Assembly (NCBI GenBank): GCA_020544305.1
Contig: CP058667.1
Span: 744,001-808,000, forward strand
DNA length: 64,000 bases
Direction of reading: 5' to 3'
Origin: Staphylococcus taiwanensis
GTDB lineage: Bacteria > Bacillota > Bacilli > Staphylococcales > Staphylococcaceae
The position numbers and the translations under genes were made by a program. Every line of letters begins with the position of its first letter. The stretch's first letter is position 1. This document shows positions 62,293-64,000 of the stretch, one piece after another. The notes beneath the pieces are model-generated. The model was not told the origin of the DNA. It made no database searches and saw only the letters and a list, made by a program, of their open reading frames with translations.

Positions 62293-62898
62293 ATGAAAGC
62301 AATTATTTTAGCAGGTGGTCATTCAGAACGCTTTGGTAAAGCTAAAGCGTTTGCCGAAGTAGATGGTCAAATGTTTTATAAACGCATTATTCATACATTA
62401 GAAGAAACAAATATGTTTAATGATATTATCATTAGTACAAATGATCAACTTGCTAACCAATTTGAACACAGTCATATTATAATAGATGATTCAAATCACA
62501 AAGATAAGGGTCCACTCGCAGGTATATATACTGTTATGAAACATTATAGTGATGAGGAACTCTTTTTCGTTGTATCTGTAGATACTCCCATGATTACTGG
62601 TAAAGCTATTAGTGCATTATATCAGTTTATGGTTTCAAGATTAATTGAAGATCAAATCGATATTGCTGCTTTTTCAGAAAATGATAGAATCATTCCAACA
62701 ATTGCTTTTTATAGTCCAAACTGCATAGAAACTATGAAGAAAGCACTAGATTCAGAGGATTATAGTTTACGACATGTATATAAACAACTTACGACGGAAT
62801 GCTTGGATGTGAAAGATACTCAATCAACCAAATATTGGTATAAAAATATTAACTATCAAGAGGACTTAGACACTTTAAAACAAGAAATGAATAATTAA
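62293..62898 (+). CDS. mobA: Molybdenum cofactor guanylyltransferase
   Basis: This 201-residue nucleotidyltransferase attaches GMP to molybdopterin. The GTP-binding start [21 protein letters not shown] (residues 4-24) and [20 protein letters not shown] near 75 and [15 protein letters not shown] near 100 are typical. The ribosome-binding site is weak (only AACGGGAA within 6 nt), suggesting reliance on ribosomes arriving from moaD 6 bp upstream. Confidence 0.93.
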   Translation: MKAIILAGGHSERFGKAKAFAEVDGQMFYKRIIHTLEETNMFNDIIISTNDQLANQFEHSHIIIDDSNHKDKGPLAGIYTVMKHYSDEELFFVVSVDTPMITGKAISALYQFMVSRLIEDQIDIAAFSENDRIIPTIAFYSPNCIETMKKALDSEDYSLRHVYKQLTTECLDVKDTQSTKYWYKNINYQEDLDTLKQEMNN

Positions 62899-62912
62899 GG
62901 AGGTCCTTATAA

Positions 62913-63935
62913 ATGGTAGCACAAATTAAAGACAAATTAGGTCGACCGATTCGTGATTTACGTATTTCTGTAACTGATCGTTGCAATTTCCGTTGTGATT
63001 ATTGCATGCCTAAAGAAATATTCGGCGATGACTTTGTGTTTCTACCTAAAGATGAACTGTTAACATTTGATGAGATGGTTAGAATTGCCAAAGTATACGC
63101 TGACCTTGGTGTGAAAAAATTACGTATCACTGGTGGCGAGCCATTATTACGTCGTAATTTATACCAATTAATTGCCGAATTGAACAAGATTGAAGGTATT
63201 GAAGACATTGGAATGACTACGAATGGTTTGCTGTTGAAAAAGCATGGTCAAAAACTATATGATGCTGGATTGAGACGTATTAATGTTAGCTTAGATGCGA
63301 TTGATGACGACGTATTTCAAGCAATTAATAATCGTAATATTAAAGCCTCTACTATTCTAGAACAAATTGATTATGCGGTATCGATTGGATTTCATGTAAA
63401 AGTTAATGTTGTTATACAAAAAGGTGTGAATGATAATCAAATCATTCCGATGGTGGAATATTTTAAGAATAAAAATATTGAAATTAGATTTATCGAATTT
63501 ATGGATGTCGGTAACGATAATGGTTGGGACTTTAGCAAAGTTGTCACTAAAAATGAAATGTTGGATATGATTGAGTCACAATTTGATATTGAACCTGTTC
63601 CACCAAAATATTTTGGAGAAGTTGCTAAGTACTATAAGCATAAAGATAATGGGGCACAATTTGGTTTGATTACAAGTGTTTCAGCTTCATTTTGTTCTAC
63701 GTGTACAAGAGCACGCTTGTCATCTGATGGTAAGTTTTATGGATGCTTGTTTAGTACAGTTGAAGGGTTTAATATTAAATCCTTTATTCGTTCAGGTGTG
63801 ACAGATGATCAATTAAGAGAACAACTTATCAGTCTTTGGAATATTCGTGATGATCGTTATTCAGATGAACGTACAGAACAAACCGTTAAAAATCGTCAAC
63901 GTAAGAAAATTAATATGAATTATATCGGCGGTTAG
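62913..63935 (+). CDS. moaA: GTP 3',8-cyclase (radical SAM)
   Basis: This 340-residue radical SAM enzyme starts molybdopterin synthesis from GTP. The SAM cluster cysteines are Cys24, Cys28 and Cys31 ([12 protein letters not shown]). A second 4Fe-4S cluster is formed by [18 protein letters not shown] near residue 260-277, which binds [15 protein letters not shown] near 70 contacts SAM. AAGGAGG precedes the ATG. It ends the moeA-moaA series; the last 65 bp of the window hold no gene I can support. Confidence 0.96.
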   Translation: MVAQIKDKLGRPIRDLRISVTDRCNFRCDYCMPKEIFGDDFVFLPKDELLTFDEMVRIAKVYADLGVKKLRITGGEPLLRRNLYQLIAELNKIEGIEDIGMTTNGLLLKKHGQKLYDAGLRRINVSLDAIDDDVFQAINNRNIKASTILEQIDYAVSIGFHVKVNVVIQKGVNDNQIIPMVEYFKNKNIEIRFIEFMDVGNDNGWDFSKVVTKNEMLDMIESQFDIEPVPPKYFGEVAKYYKHKDNGAQFGLITSVSASFCSTCTRARLSSDGKFYGCLFSTVEGFNIKSFIRSGVTDDQLREQLISLWNIRDDRYSDERTEQTVKNRQRKKINMNYIGG

Positions 63936-64000
63936 TATTAAAATTATAATAATTTTTCAGGTGATAGTTCCTATATTTTTATTTGAAAAATATATTCACT

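Noticed and set aside
1-64000. Prophage, IS element, CRISPR or genomic island
   Set aside because: No transposase, integrase, terminal repeats, spacer array or tRNA-flanked insertion was found; the gene order is that of a staphylococcal core region apart from the urease gap and the MurNAc cluster.

Overview
The window is a low-GC Firmicutes chromosome segment. Gene content and order match the fni-to-moaA arc of the Staphylococcus aureus chromosome: corA-fni-gltS, lyrA(spdC)-hutG, glvR-glvC, RsaI-suhB-like-lcpC, formate dehydrogenase, ssaA, sarY-sarR, fhuD2, bioY, fdhD-modABC-moeB-moaB-moaC-moeA-mobB-moaE-moaD-mobA-moaA. From memory, proteins such as Fni, RpiA, SarR and the formate dehydrogenase look only about 65-85 % like S. 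aureus. I therefore read it as a species of, or next to, the S. aureus group (S. simiae-like distance) rather than S. aureus itself. The species call is inference. No phage, IS element, CRISPR array, rRNA or tRNA gene was seen.

Layout: 1-12.7 kb holds the corA tail, isopentenyl-diphosphate isomerase, glutamate symporter, DNA glycosylase, a small HTH/membrane pair, mutarotase, a MOSC protein, rpiA, the cell-envelope protein LyrA/SpdC, formimidoylglutamase, a SulP-type transporter and an M20 amidohydrolase. 12.7-24 kb holds a stress-type SDR behind a tiny leader ORF, a shattered flavin-reductase pseudogene, an NhaC antiporter, the glv PTS with its RpiR regulator, an orphan gene, a HAD phosphatase and an amino-acid permease. 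24-29.6 kb is a MurNAc-6P recycling cluster (mupG-murQ-murP-murR) headed by an unrecognised 119-residue gene and an HTH regulator. 29.7-37 kb holds the CcpA-type sRNA RsaI, a SuhB-like phosphatase, lcpC, formate dehydrogenase with its DUF1641 partner, and a glucosaminidase. 37-51 kb holds redox enzymes, a tandem SMR pair, two CHAP-domain secreted proteins (ssaA and a paralogue), a second NhaC, an AraC regulator, sarY, sarR and an acyl-CoA-dehydrogenase-like enzyme. 50.8-64 kb holds ferric siderophore uptake, nucleoside hydrolase, BioY and the molybdenum-cofactor block.

How the genes work together: molybdate import (modABC), cofactor synthesis (moa/moe/mob), the FdhD sulfur-transfer factor and the molybdenum formate dehydrogenase all lie in this window and form one functional unit split by about 19 kb. 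Wall turnover is a second theme: SsaA and paralogue, the glucosaminidase, LcpC, LyrA/SpdC and MurNAc recycling. Carbon catabolite control is a third: cre-like boxes lie at glvC, the permease, the mup-mur promoter and RsaI.

Most notable: (1) where S. aureus carries the urease operon between sarR and the acyl-CoA-dehydrogenase-like gene, there are only 165 bp here; (2) the mupG-murQ-murP-murR cluster sits at a place where S. aureus does not have it; (3) GGGGCCCC-containing STAR-like repeats recur six times with a shared terminator-like palindrome; (4) several candidate operators are visible (BirA-type at bioY, Fur at fhuD2, WalR at both ssaA-type genes, an unnamed palindrome at modA). I did not find a clearly new multi-gene system. 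The closest candidate is the uncharacterised HTH plus 119-residue gene pair in front of the MurNAc genes.
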